DNA of 64,000 bases, from the NCBI RefSeq assembly GCF_030697375.1, contig NZ_JAUYQD010000040.1, positions 124,001-188,000 of the forward strand, in the 5' to 3' direction. Source of the DNA: Rhodoferax sp. GTDB taxonomy: Bacteria > Pseudomonadota > Gammaproteobacteria > Burkholderiales > Burkholderiaceae_C. This document shows, one piece after another, positions 1 through 10,079 of this stretch. The position numbers and the translations under genes were made by a program. The notes under the pieces were generated by a model. That model ran no database searches, was not told the origin of the DNA, and saw only the letters and a list, made by a program, of their open reading frames with translations. Each line of letters starts with the position of its first letter. Within the stretch, counting starts at the first letter, position 1.

Positions 1-49
1 TTGCGCGGCCGACCGGAGCCCATGCGTGTCATTATTTTTAGAGGTCTGT

Positions 50-1492
50 ATGAAGTTCAATAGTAGATGGATGGGCTTGGCTTTGGCGGCACTGTTGTCC
101 TGCATGATTCCCCTGGGCGTTGCGGCGCAGGACAAGGCGGACGAAGCGGTCAAGGCGGCGCAAAAATACCGGGGAAGCACCCTGAACGTCACCTGGAACA
201 AAGGCCTGATGGCAAAAGAGGTGCTGCTGTACTCAGGGCCGCTGTGGGAAAAGCTGACCGGCATCAAGCTCAATGTGGTCGAGCACATGATTGGCGACAT
301 GTACCCGGCGGTAGAAAGTGAATTCATCAAAAAAACCGGGGCGTTCGACCTGATCAACGTGGTGCCCAGCAGCTTGCCCGACTATGTTGAACTGGGGGCC
401 GTGGAGCCTTTGCAGCCCTACCTCACGAAGTATGGCTATTCCCTGGAACTGGAAGACATTGCCCCGAGTTTCAAGAACAACTGGATGAAATGGGACGGCA
501 AGATTTACACCATCCCCGACGATGGTGATGTGCTGACCCTGTACTACCGCAAGGATTTGTTTGAGGACAGCGCCAACCGTTCCGCCTTCAAGAAAAAATA
601 CGGTTATGCCTTGGCTGCGCCCACGACGTGGAAGCAGTTTGACGACATCTCCGCATTCTTCACCGCCAAATACGCCCCCGCGCTGTACGGCAGCGCGATG
701 ATGCATGACAGTTTGTCGTTCTATTTTTTCGAGGAGCGCTTCCGTGTCAATGGAGGGCGTTTTTTTGATGCCAAAACCATGAAGACGACCATCAATAGCC
801 CGATCGGCAAAAAGACCCTGCAAGAGATGGTGGACCGCGTGAAGACCATGCCGCCCGGTGCGGGCAAATGGGGATTTATGGATGTGCTGGGCGCGTTTGT
901 CGAGGGCAAGCTGGCCATGACAGAGTTCTGGCCGCCGCTGGGCCGCTGGGCGGAGGGCTACGGCACCGATACCGAGCAGCTTTCCTGGGTGCCCAAGAGC
1001 AAGGTCGCGGGCAAGGTGGGATACGCGGTGACCCCGGGCGGCTATTCGGGGATGGCCGCCGGGTTTGGTTTGTCGATTTCTTCACAGAGCAAGAACAAGG
1101 AAGCCGCCTATTTGTTTATCCAGTGGCTGACCAGCAAAAAAATCAGCCTGGAACGGGTGCAGATTCCCTACAGCCTGAGAGACCCCTACCGCGCCAGCCA
1201 TTACCAAAGCCCGGCCTACCGGTCGCGCTGGCCCAACGCTCCGCAATACCTGGACACCTTGGCGAAAGCCGGAAAAACCGGCATGCCGGACCTGTTTCTG
1301 TACCAAATCAACCGCTATGAGCGGGCGCTGACCGAGGGCCTGAATGCGGCTTTCGCCGGGGAGGTGACTCCCGGCGCCGCCTTGGACAAGGTGGCCGCCA
1401 GTTGGGATGGCCTGACCCAGGCGGTCGGGGTCGATAAACAAAGGGCGATTTACCAATCGTGGGCGGCCCGGCCCAATGCCTACCCCAAGTGA
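50..1492 (+). CDS. ABC-type extracellular solute-binding protein
   Basis: This 480-residue protein reads as a family 1 periplasmic solute-binding protein, the class that feeds sugars or other small solutes to ABC importers. It has a signal peptide: a basic start (MKFNSRW), a hydrophobic stretch and a likely cut after GVAA. The mature part has typical features such as the GDMYPAVESEF segment and a C-terminal YQSWAARP. I chose the ATG at 50 because AGAGG sits about seven bases upstream; an in-frame GTG at 26 lacks such support. No permease or ATPase gene follows. A sensor kinase starts 87 bases downstream on the same strand, so it may act as a ligand-binding sensor partner rather than a transporter part; that is inference. 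The substrate cannot be told from sequence. Confidence 0.85.
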   Translation: MKFNSRWMGLALAALLSCMIPLGVAAQDKADEAVKAAQKYRGSTLNVTWNKGLMAKEVLLYSGPLWEKLTGIKLNVVEHMIGDMYPAVESEFIKKTGAFDLINVVPSSLPDYVELGAVEPLQPYLTKYGYSLELEDIAPSFKNNWMKWDGKIYTIPDDGDVLTLYYRKDLFEDSANRSAFKKKYGYALAAPTTWKQFDDISAFFTAKYAPALYGSAMMHDSLSFYFFEERFRVNGGRFFDAKTMKTTINSPIGKKTLQEMVDRVKTMPPGAGKWGFMDVLGAFVEGKLAMTEFWPPLGRWAEGYGTDTEQLSWVPKSKVAGKVGYAVTPGGYSGMAAGFGLSISSQSKNKEAAYLFIQWLTSKKISLERVQIPYSLRDPYRASHYQSPAYRSRWPNAPQYLDTLAKAGKTGMPDLFLYQINRYERALTEGLNAAFAGEVTPGAALDKVAASWDGLTQAVGVDKQRAIYQSWAARPNAYPK

Positions 1493-1579
1493 TGCGGCCA
1501 GCAATGCGCGCACAGGGGCTTGTGCTGTGGGTGCCAGCCAGCGTGGCGGGGGCGATGCTGAACGGTACCAGGGGTTAAT

Positions 1580-3988
1580 GTGGCAAGAACGTCCATCCGC
1601 ACCAATACGGTGATTTATGTCAGCATCATCGTGTTCATCACGTCCGCCATTTCTGCCGTCGGGGCCTCCTTTCTCAATGTGACCCAGACCCGAAAGGAAA
1701 ACCAAAGAAAACTGGACACGGCCCTGGCCAGTTTTCAAAGAAATTTCCTGGAAAGCCCCAAAGCGCTGGAAAACCAGTTCAACAGCTTCTTGAGTGAGAA
1801 GGACTTGGCCGTCCAGACCCTGCAAACGGTGGGCCGGGGATGGACGCTTGAAATTGGTCTTTCCTTTACCGGAACCTTCGATATTTACCGGGAGATGCTG
1901 GCCAAGAAAGGCGACCTGGAAGGCTTCGGCTTTTACTTTGCGCCCAAATTTGAGGGACCGGAATCCCTGGCGCTGTACTTTGGCAAAGAGTTGGGAAATT
2001 TGGTCCAAATCGAAGATGGACAGCACTTTCAGCGGCTGGCCTTTGGCCGCAAAGTGATTGACGACCCCAAGCTGTTCCCGTCCATCTACACCCCTTCGGC
2101 CCAGTATTCGCTGAAGAAAAAAAACGGAAAGATCATCCTGGTCGCCTATTTGGATTATTCCGTGGACATGTCGGGCGTCGGCACGCCAACCCATATCGGC
2201 TCCTTTGTCTTCGAGAAGGGCATGGGCTTCGATTTGCGCGATCTGGACAAGGAAATGGGGGTGAATTTCAACCTCTATGACGCATCGGGCAAAGCCGGCG
2301 GAGGGGCCGTCGCCATGCCGGACCTGGCCTTGGGTCAGACCGATTTTTCCGCAAGCGGGATGATTCAATTGAAGGACAGCAAGGGGGCAGCCTACGACTC
2401 GCTTCTGGCCCCGTTGAAGTACAAGGACCTGGTGGTGGGCTACGTCTCCATCAATATCCCCCACTCCGAGACCACGCTGAGGATTCTGGAAACGGTCAAG
2501 GTGCTGTCCCTGCTGTCCCTGTTCATCATGCTCGGCGTGATTCTGATCTCCTGGCTGATGGTGAGCAAATGGAGTCGGCCGATTCTGCAACTCAGCCAGG
2601 TAGCAGCCGAATTCGCCAAAGGCAATTTCAGCCGGAATATCGACACCAGCGGCAAGGACGAATTGGGAACCCTGGCTCACAGTTTTGTACACATGCGCGA
2701 TTCGATTCGGGAAAAAATTGAGGAGGTGGAGACCTACAACCGCCAGCTTCGGGAGGCCAAGAGCGCGCTGGAAACGCTCAACCAAGGCCTGGAGCAAAAA
2801 GTGGACGAACGCACCCACCAGCTCCAGGAGGCATTAAAAACCCAGGAGAGCGTCAGTGGCCAGTTGTATGAAAAAAGCCAGGCCCTGGACACGTCCTACC
2901 ACGAGCTGGAGCAGCGCACGGCCGCGTTGTCAGAAAGCCACCAGACCATTGAAGCCACACTGCACGACCTGCGGGTCACCCAGACCCATCTCATCCATTC
3001 GGAAAAGATGGCGTCCCTCGGGCAACTGGTCGCCAACGTGGCGCACGAAATCAACACCCCGATCGGTGCCGTCAAGTCCAGCGGCCAGAGCATCGCCGAT
3101 GCGCTGGAGCGCACGCTGCACCATCTGCCGGAGGTGTTGCAGCTGCTGGACCCAAGCCTGCGCGAACGCTTCATCCGGCTCATCGGCCACACCAAGGGCG
3201 CAACCACGGTGCTCACCACGCGCGAGGAGCGCGCCTTGCGACGTGAGGTGACCCAGCAACTGGAAGACGCCGGGATGGTTGACGCACGCAACAAGGCCGA
3301 CATCCTGGTCCAACTGCGGGCCCAATCGGCGCTGCAAGACTACCTTCCGCTGCTGCGCCACCCGGAAGGGGACTTCATCCTGAAGACGGCGCAAAGCATC
3401 GCCTCCATCGTCAACAGCACCAGCAACATCAACACCGCCGTGGACCGGGTGTCCAAAATCATATTCGCGCTCAAGTCTTTCTCGCGCATGGACTCCACCG
3501 GCGAAATGACCACGGTCCCGCTGCGCGAGGGAATCGAAACGGTGTTGACGATCTACCAGAACCAGATCAAGCAAAGTATTGAACTGGTCTGCCACTACGA
3601 GGACATTGCACCGCTGCGCTGCCGACCGGACGAATTGAACCAGGTGTGGACCAACCTGATCCACAACGCTTTGCAGGCCATGGCCTACAAAGGAGTGATG
3701 ACCATTGGCATTTACCGTGAAAACGGAAACGCCGTGGTGTCCGTGACCGACACCGGCTGCGGCATCCCCGATGCCATACGGGAGCGTATTTTTGAGCCCT
3801 TCTTTACGACCAAGCCCTCAGGGGAAGGCAGTGGCCTGGGCCTGGACATCGCCAAGAAGATCGTGGACAAACACCAGGGCCGGATCGAAGTCGAGAGCAC
3901 GCCGGGCGTCGGCACCACGTTCAGGGTGTACCTGCCGTATGCGCCGGTGTATGCGCCAGCGGTTAACGAGGCACTTCCGTCGGAATAG
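1580..3988 (+). CDS. Membrane sensor histidine kinase with enlarged DHp domain
   Basis: This 802-residue kinase has a transmembrane segment near residues 12-35, a long periplasmic Cache-like region, a second transmembrane segment near 305-330, a HAMP linker and a coiled coil. The H-box ASLGQLVANVAHEINTP has its phospho-acceptor His near residue 489. The ATPase domain shows the N box (NQVWTNLIHNALQAM), G1 (DTGCGIP) and G2 (GEGSGLGLDIAKK). Between the H-box helix and the second DHp helix (FALKSFSR) there are roughly 130 residues, far more than a standard HisKA domain; a similar arrangement occurs in some cyanobacterial-type kinases. The start is GTG with AGGGG just upstream. It follows the solute-binding protein gene and converges with a receiver gene whose end it overlaps by 26 bases. 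Those neighbours suggest a ligand-sensing cascade, but the pairing is inferred. Confidence 0.88.
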   Translation: MARTSIRTNTVIYVSIIVFITSAISAVGASFLNVTQTRKENQRKLDTALASFQRNFLESPKALENQFNSFLSEKDLAVQTLQTVGRGWTLEIGLSFTGTFDIYREMLAKKGDLEGFGFYFAPKFEGPESLALYFGKELGNLVQIEDGQHFQRLAFGRKVIDDPKLFPSIYTPSAQYSLKKKNGKIILVAYLDYSVDMSGVGTPTHIGSFVFEKGMGFDLRDLDKEMGVNFNLYDASGKAGGGAVAMPDLALGQTDFSASGMIQLKDSKGAAYDSLLAPLKYKDLVVGYVSINIPHSETTLRILETVKVLSLLSLFIMLGVILISWLMVSKWSRPILQLSQVAAEFAKGNFSRNIDTSGKDELGTLAHSFVHMRDSIREKIEEVETYNRQLREAKSALETLNQGLEQKVDERTHQLQEALKTQESVSGQLYEKSQALDTSYHELEQRTAALSESHQTIEATLHDLRVTQTHLIHSEKMASLGQLVANVAHEINTPIGAVKSSGQSIADALERTLHHLPEVLQLLDPSLRERFIRLIGHTKGATTVLTTREERALRREVTQQLEDAGMVDARNKADILVQLRAQSALQDYLPLLRHPEGDFILKTAQSIASIVNSTSNINTAVDRVSKIIFALKSFSRMDSTGEMTTVPLREGIETVLTIYQNQIKQSIELVCHYEDIAPLRCRPDELNQVWTNLIHNALQAMAYKGVMTIGIYRENGNAVVSVTDTGCGIPDAIRERIFEPFFTTKPSGEGSGLGLDIAKKIVDKHQGRIEVESTPGVGTTFRVYLPYAPVYAPAVNEALPSE

Positions 3989-4388
3989 GGGCACGATAGT
4001 GGGCCAAGCCTTCGCGCACACAACGAATCAGCGTGTCGCCATCCCATGGCTTGGCGATAAATTCGTGTAACTGGGCCTCCTGGCGCACCCGCTTCACGGA
4101 GGCCTCATCGGCCTGACCCGACAGCATCACCGTGACCACGTAAGGGAAACGTTTGTGCGCCTCGATCAGAAACTCGTCCCCCTTCATGCCCGGCATCAGC
4201 CAGTCGGAGATGATGACCAGCGGCATATAACCATCTCCGGTCAGGTCGTCGAGGATTTCCAGACCCTCTTCACCACTTTGCGCCACTTCAATAATGTGCT
4301 GGTCGCCGAAGGCGTTCCATAGCTGCTCCTTCAAGGCCACCAGAACCACCATCTCGTCATCGACACAGAGCAAAATTCCCTTCATCAT
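3963..4388 (-). CDS. Single-domain response regulator (receiver only)
   Basis: This 141-residue protein is a stand-alone CheY-like receiver. It shows the acidic pair (LCVDDE, Asp10-11), the phospho-acceptor Asp62 in SDWLMPGMKG, a Ser in the T/S position (LSGQ) and the conserved Lys-Pro (AKPW). There is no output domain, so it would act by protein contact or phosphate relay. I start it at the first of two adjacent ATGs because GGGGA lies five bases upstream; a longer in-frame reading has no comparable ribosome site. Its 3' end overlaps the 3' end of the histidine kinase gene on the other strand, so the two are convergent rather than co-transcribed. It is the obvious partner candidate for that kinase, but pairing is not proven. 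Confidence 0.85.
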   Translation of the reverse strand: MMKGILLCVDDEMVVLVALKEQLWNAFGDQHIIEVAQSGEEGLEILDDLTGDGYMPLVIISDWLMPGMKGDEFLIEAHKRFPYVVTVMLSGQADEASVKRVRQEAQLHEFIAKPWDGDTLIRCVREGLAHYRAPIPTEVPR

Positions 4389-5010
4389 GCAATCCCCAGT
4401 ATGTGGAGCCCCTGCTGGCAGATGGGCGTTCCGGTATATATAGAAGGCTATGCCAGGCATGGGCCAAAGCATTTGTATTCTCAACCATTTTCCTGATTTT
4501 TGCCGCCCCGAACGATTCAGCCCTCCATCGCAGGGGAAGGCAAGCTCCCTCCCCCCGCCGTCCCGATGCTGGTGGGCAGGGTGTGCCTGGATTGGCCAGG
4601 GATTTTGTGATCCAAATCGGCACTTTCAGCATATGCGACGTGCGTAAATAGCTATTAAATTAATAGCAAAAGTCCACTGACGCCCCATCCACAAGGAAAA
4701 TTGCTGTCGCAATACGGAAGGGATTGTGATTGCGGGCAATCCAGCCTATATGGGAGATGCGCCATCGGCAGGAATGGCTGGCGCGGCTGAACATGGGTCA
4801 AGTGCATGGGGGAGAGCGCATCTGGTTTGCCGACGCCATACACACATTGGACGAGCTACTGCATCGGATGAAGGGCCACCAGGCCAAAAAACGCCCCTTG
4901 ATGCGAACGCTGCACGCCTGGGGCGGCTCCCGGCCTGCGCCAAGGTGACTGGCAAGCCTTGCAAATTGCCGCACCATGCCCCATCTCCTGTTTTTAAAAG
5001 GAATTGCTGC
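4389..5010. other. Intergenic region of 622 bases
   Basis: This gap lies between the start of the receiver gene and the start of the flavin oxidoreductase gene. It holds a perfect 17-base palindrome at 4651-4667 that belongs to the dispersed repeat family described separately. A 72-codon open frame at 4730-4948 (TTG start, GGAAGGGA upstream) encodes a peptide that I do not recognise; it may be a remnant or chance. Promoters for both flanking genes must lie here, but no confident -35/-10 pair was seen. Confidence 0.5.
4630..4668 (-). repeat. Dispersed palindrome-plus-tail element, copy A
   Basis: Read on the minus strand, this copy has the head GCTATTAATTTAATAGCT followed by a degenerate tail (atttacgca...). 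The core 4651-4667 is a perfect inverted repeat with 8-base arms around one base. The tail is much weaker than in copies B and C, so only the palindromic head is secure. It lies in an intergenic region. Confidence 0.55.
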
Positions 5011-6276
<1,266 letters not shown>

Positions 6277-6292
6277 GCGCATCGCCGCAGCG

Positions 6293-6808
6293 TTAGGGGG
6301 CGGGGGGCGGCTCCAGGGCGGCCAATAGCTGGGACAGGCGCAGGTCCAGCGCCGCCAGGTCGGCGGCTTTCATGCCCCCCACAATGCGGTGTTCATTGGC
6401 GACGTGGGCCTCAACGGCCCGGTCGATCAGGGCCAGCCCGACGGGCGTGAGCTTCACCAGCATGCCACGCGCATCGTCGGGATTGGGCAGGCGCTCGATC
6501 CAGCCGCTGGTTTCGAGTTTTTGCAGGCGGTGCGTCATGGTGCCCGAGGTGACCATCAGTGTCGCAAACAAGGTGGTGGGCGCCAGGCAATACGGCGCGC
6601 CCGAGCGCCGCAGCGTCGCCAACACGTCAAATTCCCAGCCCGTCAAGCCGAACTGCCCGAAGGTCTCGTCCAGGCGCTTTTGCAGCAGCGCGCTGCAGCG
6701 CTTGATACGCCCGATAGGCCCCATGGGACCCACATCCAGGTCCGGGCGCTCCCGGCGCCATTGCGCAAGGATCGCATCCACGGCGTCTGCCGTGCGCTGA
6801 GTGGCCAT
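6293..6808 (-). CDS. MarR-family transcriptional regulator
   Basis: This 171-residue protein has the MarR winged helix: an N-terminal dimerisation helix, the recognition region (TTLFATLMVTSGTMTHRLQKLE), a basic wing (RLPNPDDARGMLVKLTP) and a C-terminal helical part. MarR proteins usually bind palindromes as dimers and release them on ligand binding. The ATG at 6808 follows AAGGAG at good spacing; the frame continues far upstream only as an antisense artefact over the next gene. It is divergent from an EamA-type exporter gene, and the 70-base gap carries two perfect inverted repeats, so it probably represses both itself and the exporter. Its inducer cannot be read from the sequence. Confidence 0.92.
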   Translation of the reverse strand: MATQRTADAVDAILAQWRRERPDLDVGPMGPIGRIKRCSALLQKRLDETFGQFGLTGWEFDVLATLRRSGAPYCLAPTTLFATLMVTSGTMTHRLQKLETSGWIERLPNPDDARGMLVKLTPVGLALIDRAVEAHVANEHRIVGGMKAADLAALDLRLSQLLAALEPPPAP

Positions 6809-6823
6809 ACCTTCTCCTTTTAT

Positions 6824-6835
6824 CTTGATATCAAG
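6824..6835. promoter_or_regulatory. Palindromic operator 1, likely MarR site
   Basis: CTTGATATCAAG is a perfect 12-base inverted repeat, extended to 16 bases (ATCTTGATATCAAGAT, 6822-6837). It sits about 15 bases upstream of the marR-type start and shares its half-site CTTGA with operator 2. Binding by the neighbouring regulator is inferred. Confidence 0.7.
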
Positions 6836-6856
6836 ATTGTATGCTAGACTATTTAC

Positions 6857-6868
6857 CTTGAATTCAAG
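6857..6868. promoter_or_regulatory. Palindromic operator 2, likely MarR site
   Basis: CTTGAATTCAAG is a perfect 12-base inverted repeat just 10 bases before the exporter ATG. Its centre is 33 bases from the centre of operator 1, about three helical turns, so two dimers could bind the same face of DNA. Binding is inferred. Confidence 0.7.
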
Positions 6869-6878
6869 ATAAATATCC

Positions 6879-7775
6879 ATGCCAAAACACCTGCACCTTC
6901 CGGCGTGGCTGAACGCCAGCCTCACCGCGCTGGCCCCGGTCATCTGGGGCACAACGTATATTGTGACCACCGAGCTGCTGCCCTCCGGCCGACCGTTTAC
7001 CGCTGCGCTGCTGCGCACTTTGCCGGCCGGCCTGCTGCTGGTGCTGTGGTGCCGCCGCGCCCCGGCGTGGGGGGACTGGCGGAGCTGGGGCCGCCTGCTG
7101 GCCCTGTCGGCACTCAATATCGGCTTTTTCCAGGCCTTGCTGTTTGTCGCAGCGTACCGGCTGCCCGGTGGGGTGGCTGCGGTCGTGGGGGCCATCGGCC
7201 CGCTCTTGGTCATGGGCCTGGCCTGGGCCGTAGACCACCGCCGCCCACCCGGCCTGGCCGTGGCCGCCGGTGCCATGGGGGTGCTGGGCATGGCGGTTTT
7301 GCTGCTGTCGCCCACCCTGGCCTGGGACGGCGTGGGCATAGCTGCCGCCCTGCTGGGCACCGTCTGCATGGCGGCGGGTACCTTCTGGGCGCGCCGCTGG
7401 CGGTCCGACCTGCCCGTGCTGGCGTTCACCGGCTGGCAGTTGTTGGCCGGTGGCGCCATGCTGGCCCCGGTGGCCTGGGCCATGGACCCGCCCCTGCCTG
7501 CACTCACCACCGGGCACGTGGCGGGCTACGCCTACCTCAGTCTGGCCGGTGCACTGTTTGCCTACACCCTGTGGTTTCGCGGCATCGCCCTGCTGCCGGC
7601 GGTCGCCGTGTCGTCGCTGGGGCTGCTGAGCCCGCTGACGGCCCTTTTGCTGGGCTGGGCGCTGCTGGGCCAAGCCATGACCGGGATTTCGCTGCTGGGC
7701 ATGCTGACCGTACTGGCCAGCATTCTGGCCGTGCAGTGGGCCATGTCAGCCCGGCGCCAGGGCGCCCGTGCCTAG
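6879..7775 (+). CDS. EamA/DMT-family transporter
   Basis: This 298-residue inner-membrane protein has about ten hydrophobic segments arranged as two EamA repeats, the layout of drug/metabolite transporters such as RhtA- or YdcZ-like exporters. The early motif ALAPVIWGTTYIVTTELLP is typical of the first helix of this family. Start is the ATG at 6879, immediately after operator 2. It is divergent from the MarR regulator and is the likely main target. A nitroreductase gene starts 53 bases downstream on the same strand, so the two may be co-induced in a small detoxification unit; that is inferred. The substrate is unknown. Confidence 0.9.
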   Translation: MPKHLHLPAWLNASLTALAPVIWGTTYIVTTELLPSGRPFTAALLRTLPAGLLLVLWCRRAPAWGDWRSWGRLLALSALNIGFFQALLFVAAYRLPGGVAAVVGAIGPLLVMGLAWAVDHRRPPGLAVAAGAMGVLGMAVLLLSPTLAWDGVGIAAALLGTVCMAAGTFWARRWRSDLPVLAFTGWQLLAGGAMLAPVAWAMDPPLPALTTGHVAGYAYLSLAGALFAYTLWFRGIALLPAVAVSSLGLLSPLTALLLGWALLGQAMTGISLLGMLTVLASILAVQWAMSARRQGARA

Positions 7776-7828
7776 ATTTCCGTTGTCCTTCACGCCTTCC
7801 TTCAACCCCTTCCATTTTCTTCACATTC

Positions 7829-8452
7829 ATGATGCCAACCTCCATCCAGTCCTTGATCGAATCCCGTGCCTCCACCCAGCACTTTGATCCCGAACGCACG
7901 ATTTCAGACGCCCAGGTGACCGAGCTGGTCCACCTGGCCACGCGGGCGCCCTCGGCTTACCACTTGCAAAACTGGCGCTTCTATGCGGTGCGCTCACCCC
8001 AGGCCAAGGCACGCCTGCATGCCGTGGCGCATCGCCAAGCCAAGGTACTGGAGGCGGCTGTGACTTTCATCGTCTGCGGCACACTGGGCGCCCACGCGCA
8101 ACTGGCCCAGGCGCTGCAACCATCGGTCGCGGCCGGGCTGCTGCCCCAGAGCGTGAGCGATACCTGGGTTGCCATGGCCCAGAGCTCCTACGGCGCCGAT
8201 GCACAACTGCAGCGCGACGAGGCCGTGCGCTCCGCCTCGCTGGCGGCCATGACACTGATGCTGGCCGCACAGGGCATGGGGCTCGTGAGCGGTGCCTTGG
8301 GCGGATTCGACGCCCCCGGTGTGGTGCAGGCGTTCGGACTGGCGCCGCAGGAATTGCCCGTCATTCTGGTGTCGGTAGGTTATTCGGCGGCCGATGCGTC
8401 GCCGCAGCACAAGCCGCGCCGTCCGCTGCACGAAGTCATGTGCGTGGTCTGA
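7829..8452 (+). CDS. Nitroreductase-family protein
   Basis: This 207-residue protein is an FMN-dependent nitroreductase-like enzyme. The N-terminal SIQSLIESRASTQHFDPER and RAPSAYHLQNWRFYAV segments match the FMN phosphate and ring contacts of the family (Arg-Ser-x-Arg-type start, then the Pro-Ser-x-x-x-x-Gln-Pro/Asn-Trp stretch). The C-terminal AAQGMGLVSGALGGFD is the usual second FMN region. Two ATGs are adjacent at 7829 and 7832 and no clear ribosome site decides between them. It lies 53 bases after the exporter gene, suggesting co-transcription. Substrates might be quinones or nitroaromatics, but this is not visible in the sequence. Confidence 0.87.
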   Translation: MMPTSIQSLIESRASTQHFDPERTISDAQVTELVHLATRAPSAYHLQNWRFYAVRSPQAKARLHAVAHRQAKVLEAAVTFIVCGTLGAHAQLAQALQPSVAAGLLPQSVSDTWVAMAQSSYGADAQLQRDEAVRSASLAAMTLMLAAQGMGLVSGALGGFDAPGVVQAFGLAPQELPVILVSVGYSAADASPQHKPRRPLHEVMCVV

Positions 8453-8482
8453 TGCCAGGCACGGCGGAGGGAGCCGCCGAAG

Positions 8483-10069
8483 TCAGGCCCGCTCCACCAC
8501 CGAACGCCCGGCCTGCACCGCAAACCGGGCCAGGGTTTCAATGCTGCTGTCCGGCCGGGTGACATCGTCCAGCACCCGCAGGCGCACCTCCAGTTGCCGG
8601 GCGCTGAACTCCGCCACCCCATACCCACGGGACTGGGAGTCAGCAAAGAGGAAATGCGGGTTTTCCGCCAAGAGCCGTGCGGTCGCGTCGGTCTTGCCGG
8701 AATGCGAGGTGATGCTGGTGCCGCAAAACTCGACCCCCACATTGGCACTGGCCGGATTGGCATAGTCCGCCTTCACATGGCCAACCCAGTTTTCGTGCAC
8801 ATCGCCGCCCAGCAACACGGGGTTGGCGACGGCGTGCTTTTGGAAGCTATCGGTCAGGCGGGTGCGGGCGGCGCTGTAGCCGTCCCAGCCGTCGTTCCAT
8901 AATTTTTTAGCGGCCCCCCGGGCAAAATTGCGCTCCCCAAACAGGGTTTGCTGGCCCAGCACGTTCCAAAGGGCTTGGCGGGAGGCGGCGGACTCCAACT
9001 CCCCCTGCAGCCAACGTTCCTGGGCCATGCCCAGATACGAACGCTGCGGGTCGTTCCACAACGCACACTGCGCAGGGTCCACCACGCTGGAGCCCCTTTT
9101 GCCTGCCTTGCTGCAGACCTGGGGGTCTTTGTACTGCCGCCCGTCCAGCAGGTACAAGGACGCCAATCGCCCAAACTGCAAATGGGTGTGGATGCGCATT
9201 TCGGCACCCCGGGCCAGGCCGCCCAAAGCCTGCGTCAGGGCCGATGCGCGCAGCGGCATGTTTTCGTAATAGGCCTGGTAGGCCGCCGCTCTGCGCGCCG
9301 GAAAATTCATGGTGCCCAACCCGCCAGGTGGCCCGCTGTCGCCCCCTTGGTCACCGGCGTAATCGTTTTGCACCTCGTGGTCATCCCAGGTCATCAGCCA
9401 GGGACAGGTGGCATGCATGGCCTGCAAATCGGCATCCGTCTTGTACAAGGCATAACGCGCCCGGTAGTCGTCCAGGGTCAGGACCCAGCCGCCACCCGGC
9501 GTGCGCAGTTTGCTGCTGACGCCCGGGTATTCGTAGATGTAGTCCCCCATGAACAGGACTGCATCCAGGTTTTCGGCGCGCATATGGCGCCAGGCCGAGA
9601 AATGCCCGTCTTCCCACTTTTGGCAGGAGGCGTACCCCAGCCGCAGGCGATGGACCGGGGCGTCCGGCAGCGGGAAGGTGCGGGTACGCCCTGTGGGGCT
9701 CACGGCATCCCCCACCATAAACCGGTAGTGGTACCAGCGGTCTGCTTTCAGGCCGGGCACCTCCACATGCACCGAATAGCCCAACTCGGGCGACGCAGCA
9801 CTTTGGCCCTGGGACACCAGGCGCTTGAACTGCGGGTCGTGGGCCAGCTCCCAGCGCACCGTCAGAGGGGCGTTCCGTTCATGCACCAGCGCCCCAGGGG
9901 CCAGGCGGGTCCACAGCACCACGGAATCGTGGGTGGGCGAACCGCTGGCCACACCGAATGCAAAGGGATCTTGCGAAAAAGAGCTTTGGCTGTGAGCCGT
10001 GCGCGCCAACCACTGCACGCTGGCACCGGCCACAGCCAGTTGCAAAAGCTGGCGGCGATCCAACTGCAC
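8483..10069 (-). CDS. PhoD-like alkaline phosphatase / phosphodiesterase, Tat-exported
   Basis: This 528-residue protein belongs to the PhoD family of metal-dependent phosphodiesterases that release phosphate from esters outside the cytoplasm. The N terminus DRRQLLQLAVAGA is a twin-arginine signal, followed by the PhoD N-terminal domain (FAFGVASGSPT, VVLWTRLAPG). The metallophosphatase part shows MGDYIYEYPG, TWDDHEVQNDY and GGDVHENW, which carry metal ligands in this family. The start is a GTG with AGGAAT upstream. The stop lies 30 bases from the nitroreductase stop on the other strand. The gene is followed upstream by a DsbA-like gene only 10 bases away, so they may share a transcript. PhoD genes are often phosphate-starvation induced, but no Pho box was identified. 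Confidence 0.92.
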   Translation of the reverse strand: MQLDRRQLLQLAVAGASVQWLARTAHSQSSFSQDPFAFGVASGSPTHDSVVLWTRLAPGALVHERNAPLTVRWELAHDPQFKRLVSQGQSAASPELGYSVHVEVPGLKADRWYHYRFMVGDAVSPTGRTRTFPLPDAPVHRLRLGYASCQKWEDGHFSAWRHMRAENLDAVLFMGDYIYEYPGVSSKLRTPGGGWVLTLDDYRARYALYKTDADLQAMHATCPWLMTWDDHEVQNDYAGDQGGDSGPPGGLGTMNFPARRAAAYQAYYENMPLRASALTQALGGLARGAEMRIHTHLQFGRLASLYLLDGRQYKDPQVCSKAGKRGSSVVDPAQCALWNDPQRSYLGMAQERWLQGELESAASRQALWNVLGQQTLFGERNFARGAAKKLWNDGWDGYSAARTRLTDSFQKHAVANPVLLGGDVHENWVGHVKADYANPASANVGVEFCGTSITSHSGKTDATARLLAENPHFLFADSQSRGYGVAEFSARQLEVRLRVLDDVTRPDSSIETLARFAVQAGRSVVERA

Positions 10070-10079
10070 TGCGGGATTC

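Noticed and set aside
1082..2818. 578-codon antisense open frame over the solute-binding protein and kinase genes
   Set aside because: It lies opposite two well-supported genes, has no recognisable domains and is expected in GC-rich DNA.
4730..4948. 72-codon open frame with a TTG start in the 4.4-5.0 kb gap
   Set aside because: It has a passable ribosome site but no recognised domain; kept only as a note in the intergenic entry.
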